The translations under genes were made by a program, and so were the position numbers. A model generated the notes under the pieces. The model saw nothing but the letters and a program-made list of their open reading frames with translations, made no database searches and was not told the origin of the DNA. Below are positions 24,630-36,600 of a stretch of 64,000 nucleotides of DNA, one piece after another; within the stretch, counting starts at the first letter, position 1; each line of letters starts with the position of its first letter. Location of the stretch: positions 15,190,001 through 15,254,000 of the forward strand of contig CM082577.2 in NCBI GenBank assembly GCA_040954595.2. Direction: 5' to 3'. This DNA is from Balanoglossus misakiensis (Eukaryota > Hemichordata).

Positions 24630-25257
24630 GATCAATATCGGCATCCCGTATGGATCCATCAGAAGATATCTCAGTAAGGAAACTTGTTGCACAATAATAT
24701 ATGCCGTTTTGTCATCTAAACTGGATTACTGGGATGCATTGCTGTACGGACTCCCTGAATCCTGTATCAATCAACTTCAAAAAGCACAAAATACTGCAGC
24801 CAGAATTATTACCCGCACGAGAAAATCTAACCACATTTCACCAGTTCTTCGTAGTCTCCATTGGTTGCAAGTTCGACACAGACTCGACTACAAAATTCTA
24901 CTACTAACGTACAAGGCTCTCAACCATCTTGCCCAAGTCTACATTCGAGATCAGATCAAGCTATATAAGCCTAGTCGTGCTCTGCGCTCCAGCTCAAGGA
25001 AGCAGTTTTGTGTAATAAACTACAGACTCTAAACATATGGTGGACGTGCCTTTTCCGTTGTCGCCTTACAACTTTGGAATTCTCTGCCATCTGACATTCA
25101 ACAGGCTTCTAGTGTAAACATTTTCAAACAAAAACTCAAGACATTTCTATTCGTCAAAGCCTTCAAACACTGATGTTAAACTTTCAGCGCCTTTGGAAAT
25201 AACTTTGTTATTGATTCTGGCGCTATATAAATGTTTATTTTGATTGATTGATTGATC
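24630..25257 (+). mobile_element. 5'-truncated CR1/L2-type LINE inserted in BEL/Pao element
   Basis: On the plus strand it reads IRRYLSKETCCTIIYAVLSS, LDYWDALLYGLPE, QKAQNTAARIITRTRKSNHI, LHWLQVRHRLDYKILLLTYK and, after one stop, YGGRAFSVVALQLWNSLP. This is the region after the RT of CR1/L2-type LINEs. It ends with a GCGCTATATAAATG segment and a (TGAT)n tail, as does the copy at 29.3 kb. Only the last part of ORF2 and the 3' UTR were inserted, the usual 5' truncation. Confidence 0.88.
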
Positions 25258-26303
25258 CCAAGCTATTCCACGCTTACACTCATCTTGGAATATCTATTTT
25301 GCTTGGAGGACATACGGACTTAGAAATCCAATGGGGTCGTAGACGGAGCTGGTGATTCTCAATAATCCACAACGAGTGCATCCCGGAATCTTTTCTCGTA
25401 TTTTGATACCAAACCTATCAGTTTCGGTATCCCAGTGAGAGCCCAATGCACGCTTCACGGGTAATGCATCACTGTCTAAATCAAGACTCTTCACTGTCTT
25501 GGCTTGATCATCAATTGGTACCGATTGGATGACATTCTTGCTGTTCGAGGACTATTTTGTCAGACGAAACCCAACTCTGAACAACAACTCGCACAGATTG
25601 TCTATCACTTGACTGGCTTCGTCATCTGAATTCAAAGATCCAAGGTAGTCATCCACGTAGAAATCTCTGTTCAACATATCTATCACTTCAGGAGCAAAGT
25701 CAGATGAATAGTCTTCTGCTGTTTTTCGTAGGGCATAACTGGCACAGCTTGGACTCCAAATACCTCAAAATAGGTGAACTGTCATCCACAGAATTTCTAG
25801 CTCGGCACCTATCTCTCCCCGTCTTTTCACTACAAAAACCTCAAGACATCTCTATGTTTGTCGGGTACCTTCACCTGATTAAATATTCCCTCTATGTCTC
25901 CCATGATGGCGACTGGCTTTTCCCCAAAGCGTAGAAGCACTCCTATCAGGTTGTTGGTTAGATCAGGTCCCTGAAGTACCTGTTTGTTGAGGGAGGTGCC
26001 TTCATATTCCGGAGCGCAATCAAATACGAACCGAAATTTGTCCGGCTTATCACGGTGCACCACATTATGATGTGACAAATACCACTCACATCCTTCCGGT
26101 GGATCTATCTGATCTAGTGGCACTCGTTCTGCATAACATTTGTTGATCAGGTCTTGAATGCATTCTTTGTACTTTTGGTGAAGGTCCTGGTTCTTTGCCA
26201 GTCTTCTCCCCAGACTCTGTAGTCTTCTTTCTGCTAATTTTCTCTTATTGGGCAATTTTGCTGTGGAGTCTTTAAAATGGAATGTCCAGACAATAATGTC
26301 CAT
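25258..26303 (-). pseudogene. BEL/Pao reverse transcriptase
   Basis: The main piece (25830-26303) reads ERRLQSLGRRLAKNQDLHQK, CEWYLSHHNVVHRDKPDKFR, FVFDCAPEYEGTSLN, GPDLTNNLIGVLLRFGEKPV and MGDIEGIFNQVKVP, all BEL/Pao RT hallmarks. Further along, 25294-25494 gives KRALGSHWDTETD and SVYDPIGFLSPY from the Pao RNase H connection. Between them (25495-25830) the frame is broken and the YVDD-type box is not readable in one frame. Confidence 0.92.
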
Positions 26304-26595
26304 CCTTCAGAGAAACAGACTCATTCCCAACCTTGATAACTTTCTTGTCATCTTGAGACGGGTGTGGTTTGGACTTGGCAAGAATTGGTGCACTGTCTAA
26401 ATTCCAAAACTGCTCAACCTGCGACTCCAAATGATCATCTCTGCTGTTCGAACCTGCCTGAATGAAGTAGCTGGATACAGAATCATCAGATGATCTTCCA
26501 ACAGGTCCGTTTACCATCCGACCTAGAACAGTTCTGGTTGCGTATGGCTCATCCAGTCGGCCATGCCTAACTTCTAATTTATGAGTGCAGCACAA
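26272..26595 (-). pseudogene. BEL/Pao protease-RT connector
   Basis: Contains PYATRTVLGRMVNGPVG, VEQFWNLDSAP and DGHYCLDIPF. This is the conserved connector between protease and RT in BEL/Pao elements (T.LGWvv.GP, l..FWele, ..Y.v.LPf). Confidence 0.82.
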
Positions 26596-27142
26596 TTATC
26601 TTGGCCAATTATAATTGAAATGTTACTCAAGTCATCATGTGGTAACTTCAGATCTTGTAGATGACTCCGCTTGGCAATGTCAACACTTGCGACATTTTGT
26701 GTCAATGTAGGAAATTATTGCAATGCAAACACTGTAGGCAGATCTTCCGTTGCGGCAACATTTTTGTCTGCTCCAAGGGTTTCCAAAGACAGAGAGGTTT
26801 CCTGTTCCTTCAACGGCAACTGGTCAGCCAGCGCTGTTGAACAAAATGTTCTGTTACTTCCAGAATCCAACAGTGCTTTGTCATGATGAACTTGATCTGA
26901 CCTTTTCCTCTAACATAAACAGACACAGTAGGCAGCGCTATCTTAACAGAAAGTTTATCCTGAGCTGATTGCCCACAAGCATAGCTTTGTGTTTCTTCCT
27001 GTACCTTCTCATCGGTATCAGTGTTTGGTCCTACAGGTAATACTGTGCCGCCTGTTAGTGGTGTAGAAAAGAAACCATCAGGAAGCAGGACTGCATGTTT
27101 CTTACCGCATATTTTACAGGACACACATTTGCTCGTTTGCAA
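26596..27142 (-). pseudogene. BEL/Pao aspartic protease
   Basis: The minus strand reads ALLDSGSNRTFC near 26850-26890, the aspartic protease active site in its BEL/Pao form. The upstream sequence, including a VSVYVRGKGQIKF-like strand, is in another frame, so one frameshift lies just before the active site. CVSCKICGKKHAVLL further upstream is the second Cys/His cluster typical of this family. Confidence 0.85.
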
Positions 27143-27170
27143 TTGCGGAGACCATGCAACGTAAACACAG

Positions 27171-27395
27171 TCACCCTTTCTTCATCATTTTAACTTGCTG
27201 TACAGGAGTCATCTTCTTAAACTGTTCACAAACTGTCAGAGAATGGCCCTGGCCACAAATATGACAGTTCAGTTTGTTCTGTGACCTGGCGCTTGCTGGC
27301 CTGTTATTGGAAGATGCATGTCCGTCTTTGGGTGTACCTGTACTGGTAGCCTGTACTTTGAATCTGGCTCCTTTCCCCTGGTAACCGATTTGCAA
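27171..27395 (-). pseudogene. BEL/Pao gag zinc knuckle
   Basis: Contains KLNCHICGQGHSLTVCEQFK, a C-x2-C-x3-H-x4-C zinc knuckle of BEL/Pao gag type. Confidence 0.8.
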
Positions 27396-29026
27396 CCTTT
27401 ATCCACGTTCGCCTTTGACTGCAGCTCAATTTTCCCGAAGACAGGATCACAAGCTTCTTCAGCTACTCTTTCAAGAAATTCCACACACTCTTTAAAGGAT
27501 ATCTGCCTCTGCCTGTCTTGATTTGATATGCATACTTTCGCCACCTTGATTGTAGATACATAGGCAAACGTGTCATAACCTTTACCATTCTCTCTTGGGA
27601 ATCTATATCACCCACACGGTTGATAGCTCTGAGTGTTTCCAAACACCCCCTGATTTCATCTGCAAACTCTTGTTGGGCTTCACCATCATTCGATTTTAAA
27701 GGCGGTACGTTGACTATTTTGTTGACCCATGATGCTTGGCTTATACTGTAAGGATCACCACAGCATTTTTTTTCAATAGCTCTTTGGCCCTTTTGTAACC
27801 CTCAGAGGGCTCAATCAATGCAAAGGATTTTAAAGCCGTACCAGCCTTTTCAATACAGTTTTCGAGTAGGCAAGTGACAAGTGAGTTTGTCAGCATCATT
27901 AAGTTATAGACTTGTCCACAAAACTGTCAAATGAGCTCATAAAAACTGCAATTCGCATAGGATTGCCCTCAAATTCCGCAATCTTGGTTTTAGGCAATCG
28001 AATGGCATCAAAGAGTTGACGTTGTGCAACTCGCTGTCTTCTTTTATTGACACACCACCCTTTTCCAATACTTCAGTTTTCTCAACTGCTGCTTATGAGC
28101 GGGCTTGTTGATCAATGATGTCGTCATTTAAAGACACATGCAACCGAGAACATGAGGAAGACTTGGAGGATCTTTTTAACTTACTGGCTGGAACAGACGG
28201 GAAAGTAGCATCCACCTTCGACATTGCTGGAGACTGTGCCTTTGAATCGGGCCCCACCCAGCAGCCGCAGGATTCAAAATTGAACCATGGCGTGATTTTT
28301 CCATCATTAAGATAAATGTATTCCCTGCAATATCAGGCACACGACAGTTTTGCTAATTTCTCTCCCTCTACCCTAGTGGCCTCCAACTCAGTTTCCATAT
28401 CCAGTTTCTGCATATATTTCATCGCCTTCAGCTCCAAACACTCCTTTTCAACTTCTGCCTCTTCTACATATCGTTTTCCTCTTTAGAATTCTCTCTCTGC
28501 CTCCTCTGCTTTCTCTATGACTGCAATTTTACTGCGATGAAATTCTTACATCGTTTTACCCATTTTTTTATTCAATGTCTATTTCGCTAGCATATTGATC
28601 TTCTATCATTTTTGCCTTAGCTGTCAGAGCAGCTTTCTTTGCTACTACCTTTACTGACCTTGGAATTCGTGTATGAGCCTGCCATGGAAACACTGTAATT
28701 CCTGTGGAATATGCGGGTTCACATCGGTCTCTAGCCTGCATCAAAACATCTTCCATTTGTTGGAAATGATTAGCAAGGCGTCCATGTTTTGCTTTATCAT
28801 CCGGTCCAATGAGACCGACAAACTGAATATTAACCTCTTTAAACCTATCGAAGGCAGCCTCAAGAGTGCCGTATATTTCTTCCAGCTCTTCCACTGGTCT
28901 GTTGTCCTCATATGTCTTGCATAGTTTCATATAACAAACAGTAGCACGAGAGGCAAGACCTGCCCTTCTATGCCCAAGAAAGACAACTTCTCTTTTGTCC
29001 CATCCTTTGCCGACCTCGATCATCAT
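27396..29026 (-). pseudogene. BEL/Pao gag (degenerate)
   Basis: The 5' part (28568-29026, minus) is an open ORF beginning MIEVGKGWDKREVVFLGHRR. The middle (27540-28560) is broken into short frames with pieces of a DUF1759-like capsid region (around 27550-27960). The N-terminal part is duplicated at 20.0-20.7 kb. Confidence 0.6.
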
Positions 29027-29310
29027 TTAAAATATCACGCATCCAAGCGTCACTGCCTTGTGTACTGCCGGAAGCCATGATCATATGTTTATGTCCTTAC
29101 ACTTATGCGTTTGCTTCAAGTTCGAATCCGAATCTGAATCCAGGCCTCACTTGATAGGACGTCTTTGTTAGGATGTATTATTGTTAAAATCGACGTCGTT
29201 CTCATGAGGTCAACTTGTGGCATTTCAGTTTTTGGCACATGGATTTATTCTTGGATAAGATAGCAACTGAAAAACTTTGTTGTCGGTCAGCCCTTTTTTC
29301 ACATCTTTTT

Positions 29311-29311
<1 letters not shown>

Positions 29312-29347
<36 letters not shown>

Positions 29348-30480
29348 CAAAAACTTTATATAGCGCCAAAATCCAAAACAAAAAATTTTGCCCAATGAAG
29401 CTCATGGTTAAACCACACTGTATGCTCCTTCGAACATGTGAGTTTTAAGTTTTCTTTATAAAGTCTCCAGGTTTGTAGATTCCCTGATATAGAGGTAGTG
29501 CATTCCACAGCTTAGGGGCTGCATAAGAGAAGGCCCGGCCGCCATAGGTCGTGTTTTTGTAGGTTGTACATGTTAAGAGTTTCTTGGTGGATGAACGCAG
29601 TGTACGATTGGGAGTGTATGGCTTCACTAGATCACTGATGTAAGCGGGAGTCTGGTTATGGATAACTTTGAAAGTTATCAACAAAATGTTCTAGTCGATC
29701 CTGAGACGAACTGGTAACCAATGGAGCTGGGAAAGAACTGGAGTGATATGCGTGAATTTCCTAGTGCGCATGACTTTTCTGGCTGAAGTATTCTGAGCTC
29801 TTTGTAATAGGGCGATTGTGTTTTCTGGGAGATCATACAGGAGTGAGTTACAGTAGTCAATTTTGGCAGATAGAGTTGCATGTACTAAGGTTTGGCAAGT
29901 CTCGTTGGTGATGTAACGTCGTACAGATCCAATTCGGCCGAGCTGACTGTAGATCGACTTGCAGGTGTACTTTATGTGTTGACTGAACATATGATTACTG
30001 TCGAAGATCATGCCAATATTGCGGGAGGATGAAACTGGTGTGACAGAAGTGGAACCAATGTTGACACTGTTAACAGGATCTGGTGAGCAGTAAAACTTGG
30101 AGCGAATCAGAAGGACTTCGGTTTTACTGTCATTGAGCTGGAGTTTATTATGGGTTATCCATTCCTTGATGTCAATAATGCAGGTTTCAATCGAAGACAG
30201 AGCTGCGGGAGAGTCACGATGAGAAAATGAACGATAAAGCTGGTTGTCATCTGCGTACTGGTGAAAATGTAGATGGTGCTTGTGTATCACATTTTATAGA
30301 GGAGCAATGTAGGTAGTAAACAAGAATGGCCCGACAACTGAGCCCTGAGGGACGTCGAAGCTGAGTTTTGATTGTTCACTGATGACATCGTTAATTTTAA
30401 CCGACTGTTCCCATTGCTTCAAATATGAAGTGAACAATTGAGTGCGACACCGGAGATACCAAGATGCGAGAGTCGACAAA
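29312..30480 (-). mobile_element. 5'-truncated CR1/L2-type LINE, minus strand
   Basis: Minus-strand frames read FDVPQGSVVGPFLFTTYI, HFHQYADDNQLYRSFSHRDS, HNKLQLNDSKTEVLL, RRYITNETCQTLVHATLSAK, QRAQNTSARKVMRTRKFTHI and LHWLPVRLRID, then GGRAFSYAAPKLWNALP. This includes the YADD catalytic box and the post-RT region. The 3' end has GCGCTATATAAAG on the minus strand and an (ATTG)n tail at 29312-29345 (ATCA repeats on plus). It belongs to the same family as the 24.6 kb copy but is longer. Stops at 29690 and 30290 break ORF2. Confidence 0.9.
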
Positions 30481-31026
30481 GTAATATATTGTGATCAATT
30501 GTGTCAAAAGCAGCGGAGAGATCAAGGAAGATGAGAAGAACATAGTTGCCAGACTCCACAGATAAACAGATGTCGTTGTGTACTTTCAAAAGTGCAGTTT
30601 CTGTACTGTGGTATTTTTTGTATGCTGACTGTAATGGTACCTGGAGGGAGAGCTCAAACAGTGAGCAGCCATCTTTCTTTTTTGTTTACGTGCGTTGGAG
30701 CGGGGTGTCTTGAAACCGTCTGCATAACCGCATACCTGTACACAGTGAGTTGGGGCGCCTTGAAACTCAAGGCGTATTTAACTTGCGTTCCGTACGTACC
30801 GTTCCGTACGGCTTTTTTAGTGCACGCTAAATTCTATTGTTCTCAGTGCCAGATGTATAATAATGTATGTAACTGTAAACTGCTTTAACGCTTTCTTGTA
30901 TAAATCTCATTTCGTTTGTTTACAAGTCACATGGTTATACTTTTTTGCACAATGCTCAATATAAACAATCGACTTATTCAAATAAACGTTATCTTATTAC
31001 AGACTATTCAAATAAACGTTATCTTA
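30481..31026. other. LINE debris and a 30-bp tandem duplication
   Basis: Up to about 30600 the minus strand still looks like LINE RT (AFDTIDH-like text around 30510). From 30974 to 31036 a unit TTCAAATAAACGTTATCTTA is repeated with a 30-base period. No other feature is visible. Confidence 0.55.
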
Positions 31027-31790
31027 TTACAGACTGTTGTTAAATATCCAGTAACTTGGACCTTTCTCATGCTTACAATATACAAAGGACAGCACAACTG
31101 CCATGTGATAACTATAACTTGCAGGAAGGATTTCATACAATGTAGTACTTTTGTTAATTCCATTTGTCACAAGAAAAAAGTCTAGATGGCTTTGTGTAAT
31201 AGGCCTTCTCCGCCGCCAGGTGTATTGCTTAACATAAGGATGAAACTTACGCCAAATGTCGCACAAATCATACAATTGCAAAATATATTTTTTATGAACG
31301 CCTTGCGATAGCATCAACCCAGTCGTTGTCTTTGTCACATCTTGAAAATTTGTTTACCTTTGGATCCAACGTAGTATTAAAATCGCCACAAAATACAATG
31401 TGGTCACCATCTAACATCACTTGATTTACAAAATTACAAAGACTAGCAAAAAATGACAATTTTGCAGAAGTACTGTTCGGAGCGTAATTACTGAAAAGAC
31501 GGAGGGAAGATTCCTCTAAATCTAATTTTACACTGATAAATCTCCCAATGCTGTCTTTATGAACCTCACTAGTAGAAACAGGAATGCTATTTGAAAAAAA
31601 AAGTATTGCAACCCCCTAGCTATGTATTGTGCCGTGGTTATATAAATGTAACCTCCCCATACTCTATTCCATATTTTCTCATCACTCTTTTTACTATAGG
31701 TCTCTTGCAAGCAAATAATATGGAAACCTTTACTACGGCACCAATTGAAAATAAGGTTGCGTTTTGTTCTTTCTAATGTTCAGTGTAACT
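31027..31790 (-). pseudogene. L1/Tx1-type LINE endonuclease fragment
   Basis: On the minus strand LQETYSKKSDEKIWNRVWGG and YIARGLQYFFF come first, then, after frameshifts, a DFNTTLDPKVN-type segment near 31370-31390 and YTWRRRRPITQSHLDFFLVT. That is the order of an L1-superfamily endonuclease (QE.h, GvaIlf, GDFN, yTW....SR.Df.L). The first motif lies immediately left of the (TTC)n tract that carries the tandem LINE. Confidence 0.7.
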
Positions 31791-31874
31791 ATTGTACAAG
31801 CCATAAATGAAAACACACACAAAGAAAAAAATCAGGAATATGATAGAAACTTTTTTGTCGGTCACCCTTTTTTT

Positions 31875-31918
31875 TCTTCTTCTTCGTCTTCTTCTTCTTC
31901 TTCTTCTTCTTCTTCTTC
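31875..31918. repeat. (TTC)n microsatellite, LINE target
   Basis: A run of TTC triplets with one TCG interruption, ending directly at the first base of LINE copy 1. The same junction text, CTTCTTCCATATTGGTTGAC, starts copy 2. Confidence 0.95.
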
Positions 31919-32125
31919 CATATTGGTTGACTGTAAGAAGGAGAGCTCCTGAATTGTGGTATTTTTTTCTCCACTGTGGACGGTGTTCCAGGAAAGTTTG
32001 ACATTTTCTGGACTGTGATTGTCTACTGTTTCTCCGTGTGTGCTTTTTGGGACCTTTTCGACGAGGATTGCTGTGATTGCGGCAGATAACTGATTTGGTG
32101 CTTGTCACCAATCAGACCTGCCAAT

Positions 32126-33691
32126 ATGGCGGCCGGACGGGCTTGGGCTCAGTACGGCAACGACGTTACCCTGACAAGGCTGTCTATGAAAAACGCGTTG
32201 AAGATTGAGAGTCTGGAGGGGATAAGTGTGAACACCTATGTGGAGAAGATTGCGGAATTGGTTGAGGTTAGTGAAATTCTGGCTGCCTCCAGAATGAATA
32301 GATCTGTGGTCGTGTTTTTGAAAAATATGCAATCGGTTGAAATGGTTTGCGCCTCAGGACTAACGATTGGCGAAGATTTTATACAGCCCCAACCGATGGT
32401 GAAACCAGCGACAAAGGTAATCCTTTCGAATGTGCCACCATTTATACCCAACGATTTGCTTGCTGAACGTTTGGAGTTATATGGAAAGGTCATTACGCAG
32501 AGTTTCCGGTATATTCCGCTGGGTTGCAAAAAGGCCGAACTCAGACATGTCAAGTCATTCCGACGCCAGGTGTTTGTGGTGCTTAAACAACAAACCGATA
32601 TTGATGGTGTTTTGAATATTCTTTGTGACGGACATTTTTACCCTGTGTACGTGTCAACGGAGAACGCTAAGTGCTTCCACTGTAAAGAGGTCGGACACTT
32701 CCGGAAAGACTGCCCTGTTCTTGCCAGCGAAAAGGAGACCACAGGACTTAACACCGAGGACGTTAATACACATACGGATCACCAACAGGAACAAAATACC
32801 ACATCAATTGAAAACACCAGCGATTCTTTACCGGTACATTCCAGTCAATATGTTGAAGGAAATACACAACCCAGCCAACCTGATGCTACAAATACGGAAT
32901 TACAGTCTTTCAGTGTCATCGATCATGATACGCCAGATGAAATGGATTCTGAACAAATACAGGGTGAGACATCATCACCACGGATGAACAAGCGTGACAG
33001 ATCGCCGAGCCCTGCTGACGACTTGACAGAGTCGCATTCAGAGAAGAAACGGTGTGAAATGGAAGAAAATCAAGAACAGTCTCCATTAACGTGTGAAGAT
33101 AATGAACAGTCTAATGTGAGTGACATTATTGGTGTTTCTGATGAAGAGAGGGTACGACCCCCTCCTTCAACTCATGATGTTCAGAATGTTTCCTCTGTTG
33201 ACAGTGTTCCCTCCTCCGAAATACATTCCATTCCTGAGGAGTCCCCATGTTGTTCTAACGCAGCAGCTATTGTATTACATGAAACAGGCAGCAGCCAAGA
33301 AAGCCTGGTTTGTTCTCAGCCATCTTCTTTTCCCCCTCCTTCAGGTATTCCAGTTCATAATGCTTTTGGTGTTTTATCAAATGATAGTGAGACCATGGAC
33401 GACGATGATACTGTTTCACGCAGTTCTTCGTTATCTGATTTGTCAACCATGAGTGAATTGTCTGATAAATCATCTGTTTGTTTGTCACAGAAATCCTTAC
33501 TTGATTTCATAGAAGATATTAAGTATTCTAAAAAACCTATTGAGCAATCACAAGAATATTGTTCAGATTTAATGCTGTTAATGAAGTCTCTTTCTCACGT
33601 ACTGAAAGCTGGTGTTCTTTCTAGTAAACAGAAAACCCGTGTAGGAAAACTAGTTAAAAAGATAAGAATGTACGTTAAACATAACCATTAG
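32126..33691 (+). CDS. Tx1-type LINE ORF1 protein (nucleic-acid-binding, CCHC knuckle)
   Basis: The start is the first ATG (CAATATGGCGG) downstream of an upstream-open frame; the product is 521 residues. The first ~180 residues form an RRM-like fold region (VVVFLKNMQSVEMV, TKVILSNVPPFIPNDLL, SFRRQVFVVLKQQ) typical of Tx1/L1-type ORF1 proteins. It is followed at about residues 184-197 by a CFHCKEVGHFRKDC zinc knuckle. The rest is Ser-, Glu- and Asp-rich and probably disordered, ending in a basic segment (KQKTRVGKLVKKIRMYVKHN). It is expected to bind the element RNA. ORF2 begins two bases after its stop codon, which suggests coupled translation. Confidence 0.9.
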   Translation: MAAGRAWAQYGNDVTLTRLSMKNALKIESLEGISVNTYVEKIAELVEVSEILAASRMNRSVVVFLKNMQSVEMVCASGLTIGEDFIQPQPMVKPATKVILSNVPPFIPNDLLAERLELYGKVITQSFRYIPLGCKKAELRHVKSFRRQVFVVLKQQTDIDGVLNILCDGHFYPVYVSTENAKCFHCKEVGHFRKDCPVLASEKETTGLNTEDVNTHTDHQQEQNTTSIENTSDSLPVHSSQYVEGNTQPSQPDATNTELQSFSVIDHDTPDEMDSEQIQGETSSPRMNKRDRSPSPADDLTESHSEKKRCEMEENQEQSPLTCEDNEQSNVSDIIGVSDEERVRPPPSTHDVQNVSSVDSVPSSEIHSIPEESPCCSNAAAIVLHETGSSQESLVCSQPSSFPPPSGIPVHNAFGVLSNDSETMDDDDTVSRSSSLSDLSTMSELSDKSSVCLSQKSLLDFIEDIKYSKKPIEQSQEYCSDLMLLMKSLSHVLKAGVLSSKQKTRVGKLVKKIRMYVKHNH

Positions 33692-33693
33692 TC

Positions 33694-36600
33694 ATGGATT
33701 TCATTAGATATTACTTTTATTTATTGATAATGGTCTGTCTTACACTTTCAACTTTTAATGTACGAGGGTGTAAAGATGCGATGAAACGCTATCAAACTTT
33801 TGAGTTTTTGAAAAAATTTCAACGTTCGGATGTATTTTTTCTTCAAGAGACTCATTCTGTACCTTTTGATGAAGACCTCTGGAGACTGATTTGGAGGGGT
33901 CATGGTGAATTTTCTCACCTCTCTTCAAATAGCAGTGGTGTTGCAATATTATTTTCACCTGGTTTAAAAGTTGATATTGTGAGTTCTCGCTCGGTAATTC
34001 CGGGTAGACTTCTTCATGTCAAAGCGACAATCAAGGATTTTACTTACAACTTTATTAATATGTATGCTTCTGTGGATCATAGTGAACGGCTTAATAATTT
34101 TCGTGAGCTGAAAAAGCTCTTGAATGACTTGCAAAATGATGACATTGTTATTGTAGGGGGTGATTTTAATTGTACCATTAATCCGGGTAAAGATAGATTG
34201 AATGGCAAAGAACCTGATCATTTCTCTTCTGATTTACTTTCTAATATCATTCATCGTTTTAAATTGTGTGATGCCTGGAGACATTTTCACGGTCAAGACA
34301 CTTTGAACTTTACCTGGAAAAGACAGAGTAGTGCGGCAAGACTTGATCGCTTTTACATACCTAAACATCTGTGCAGTAAAATTCAGTCTGTTTCTATTGT
34401 TCCTGGGTTTAAGTCTGACCATGATGTTGTCAATTTGGGCATTTCACAATCTAATTTTAAACCACGCAGTGCGGTTTGGTGTTTAAACACTGAATTGTTA
34501 TCAGATGAAGTTTATTGCGAGCTCATTGCTGATTTTTGGGCGAATTGGAAATTGCGTAAAACACTTTATAGTTCTATTCAAGTGTGGTGGGACATAGGGA
34601 AACAACAGATTAAATTTCTGACCCAGCAATATTGTACTGAAAGAAAATGGAAGAAAATGAATCTGAAACGCGACCTGGAGTGTGAATTACGTAACATTGA
34701 AAGTATTCACGGGAGAGGCTGTGAAGCGTTGGCCACTTTTGTTGAAAAGAGAAATCTATTGGACAAGATTATTCATTCGCAGGTGCAAGGCGCTGTTGTT
34801 AGGTCAAGGTTCAAACAGCTGAATGAAAGTGACAGTTCTACGTCATTCTTTTATGATCTGGAACGCCACAAAGGTGTGAAAAAATTCATGACTCATTTGC
34901 GTATGATGAATGGTGAGCTCACAGAAAACCCGTCTCAAATTCGTCAATTAGCGAGAGATTTCTTCTCTGATCTTTACTCTCCAGATGCTGTTTCGATTGA
35001 GGCTCAAGATGTTCTTTTAAAAGATTTGCCGACTCTTAATGAAGAAAATGTGCGTGCTCTTGATTTGCCTCTTTCTTTTGAGGAATTTACGCAATCGCTG
35101 ACGCTTCTCAATAATAATGCTTCCCCGGGTATTGATGGTCTCCCGGCAGAGTTTTATAAAAAATTTTGGTCCACTCTTGGCAAAGATTGTTTTGAAGTTT
35201 TCACTGCTGCGGTTCAGGATGGTACTCTTCCTTTATCTTGTAGAAGAGCTATTTTAACTTTAATCCCTAAAACAGGTGACAGTAGCTTATTGAAAAACTG
35301 GCGTCCTGTCTCTGTCCTATGTTCGGACTACAAAATTTTAACGAAAGCTTTGTCAATTCGTCTTCGGACTGTTTTATCAGATATTATTGATATTGATCAA
35401 AGTTACTGTGTCCCTGGAAGGCGTATTTCTGATAATATCACCCTTATTCGTGATGTTGTTCAGTATGCTAATGATCAGAATAGGACGCTTGGTATTTTGT
35501 CGTTGGATCAGGAAAAGGCTTTCGACCGGGTCCATCACAGTTACTTGATTAAGACTTTGCAGGCTTTTGGTTTTGGTCCAAATTTTATTAGCTATATTAG
35601 ACTCCTTTACTCTAGCACTGAAAGTCTTTTGAAGCTGAATAATGGGCTTACTGCACCAATCTCTTTTAATCGCGGTATCCGGCAGGGGTGCTCTTTGTCG
35701 GGCCAGTTGTACTCAATCTGCATTGAGCCTTTTCTACATAAAGTTCGTACTCAGAGTAACATGCGTGGTTTTGAACTTCCAAACTCCAATAGGAAGCGTT
35801 GTCACTTATCGGCGTATGCAGACGATATTAGCTTTCTGATGAGTCATGATGACGACTTTATGAATTTACAGCATTGGATTAACATGTATGAAAGAGCTTC
35901 TAATGCGAGGATTAATTATTTTAAATCTAAGGGCTTGTGGTGTGGTAGATGGAAAGGGCGGGGTGACTCTCCTTTAAATATCAAATGGTCTTCCAGTGGG
36001 TTAAAATTGTTAGGTGTTTTTATCGGGAACGAGGCTGCCTATGCTGTTAAGAATTGGGAGGACATGAGTCGGATGATTGATGCTAAACTGAATGAGTGGA
36101 AGCGGTTTGCAACTGCGTTATCGTATCAAGGCCGTGTTTTGGTCATTAATCAGTTGGCCGCTACAAAGATTCTTCATCGTTTAGCAGTTATTTCACTTCC
36201 TAAAGATCTTATTGATGCTCTTCAGCAGAAATTTCTTAACTTTTTGTGGCAAGGTCGTCATTGGGTTGCTAGGGAAACTGTGTATCTACCCGTTAAAAAG
36301 GGTGGGCAGGGTCTTATTCATCTCCAGTCTCGCTTAAATGCTTTTAGGTTACAGCACCTTCAACGTTATTTATATGGGAATGAGAAACATCCTTGTTATT
36401 TTTTCTTTGACTATTATCTTGGCAATATCGAAGATCTACATTATGACAAACAACTTTTTTGTGTCGGTTTAAAAGATTTGAGAGTTAATACTTTTATGCC
36501 AAACTTCTATCATGATGTGTGGAGGGTGATTAATTCGAGATCCTTGGTTATTAGACGTGATGGAAAACCCTTTACCATTGAAGGTGTTTTAAATGAGCCG

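Larger units (their letters stand above)
22473..29268 (-). mobile_element. Decayed BEL/Pao LTR retrotransposon
   Basis: Read from 29268 down to 22473, the order is gag, zinc knuckle, aspartic protease, RT, RNase H region, H2C2 zinc finger, integrase core and C-terminal integrase-associated domain. That is the BEL/Pao order. Numerous frameshifts and stops break it, and a LINE has inserted at 24630-25257. LTRs were not identified. Confidence 0.9.

Noticed and set aside
31773-32111. Arg- or Lys-rich minus-strand ORFs around 31.9 kb
   Set aside because: Produced by reading the (TTC)n tract in reverse.
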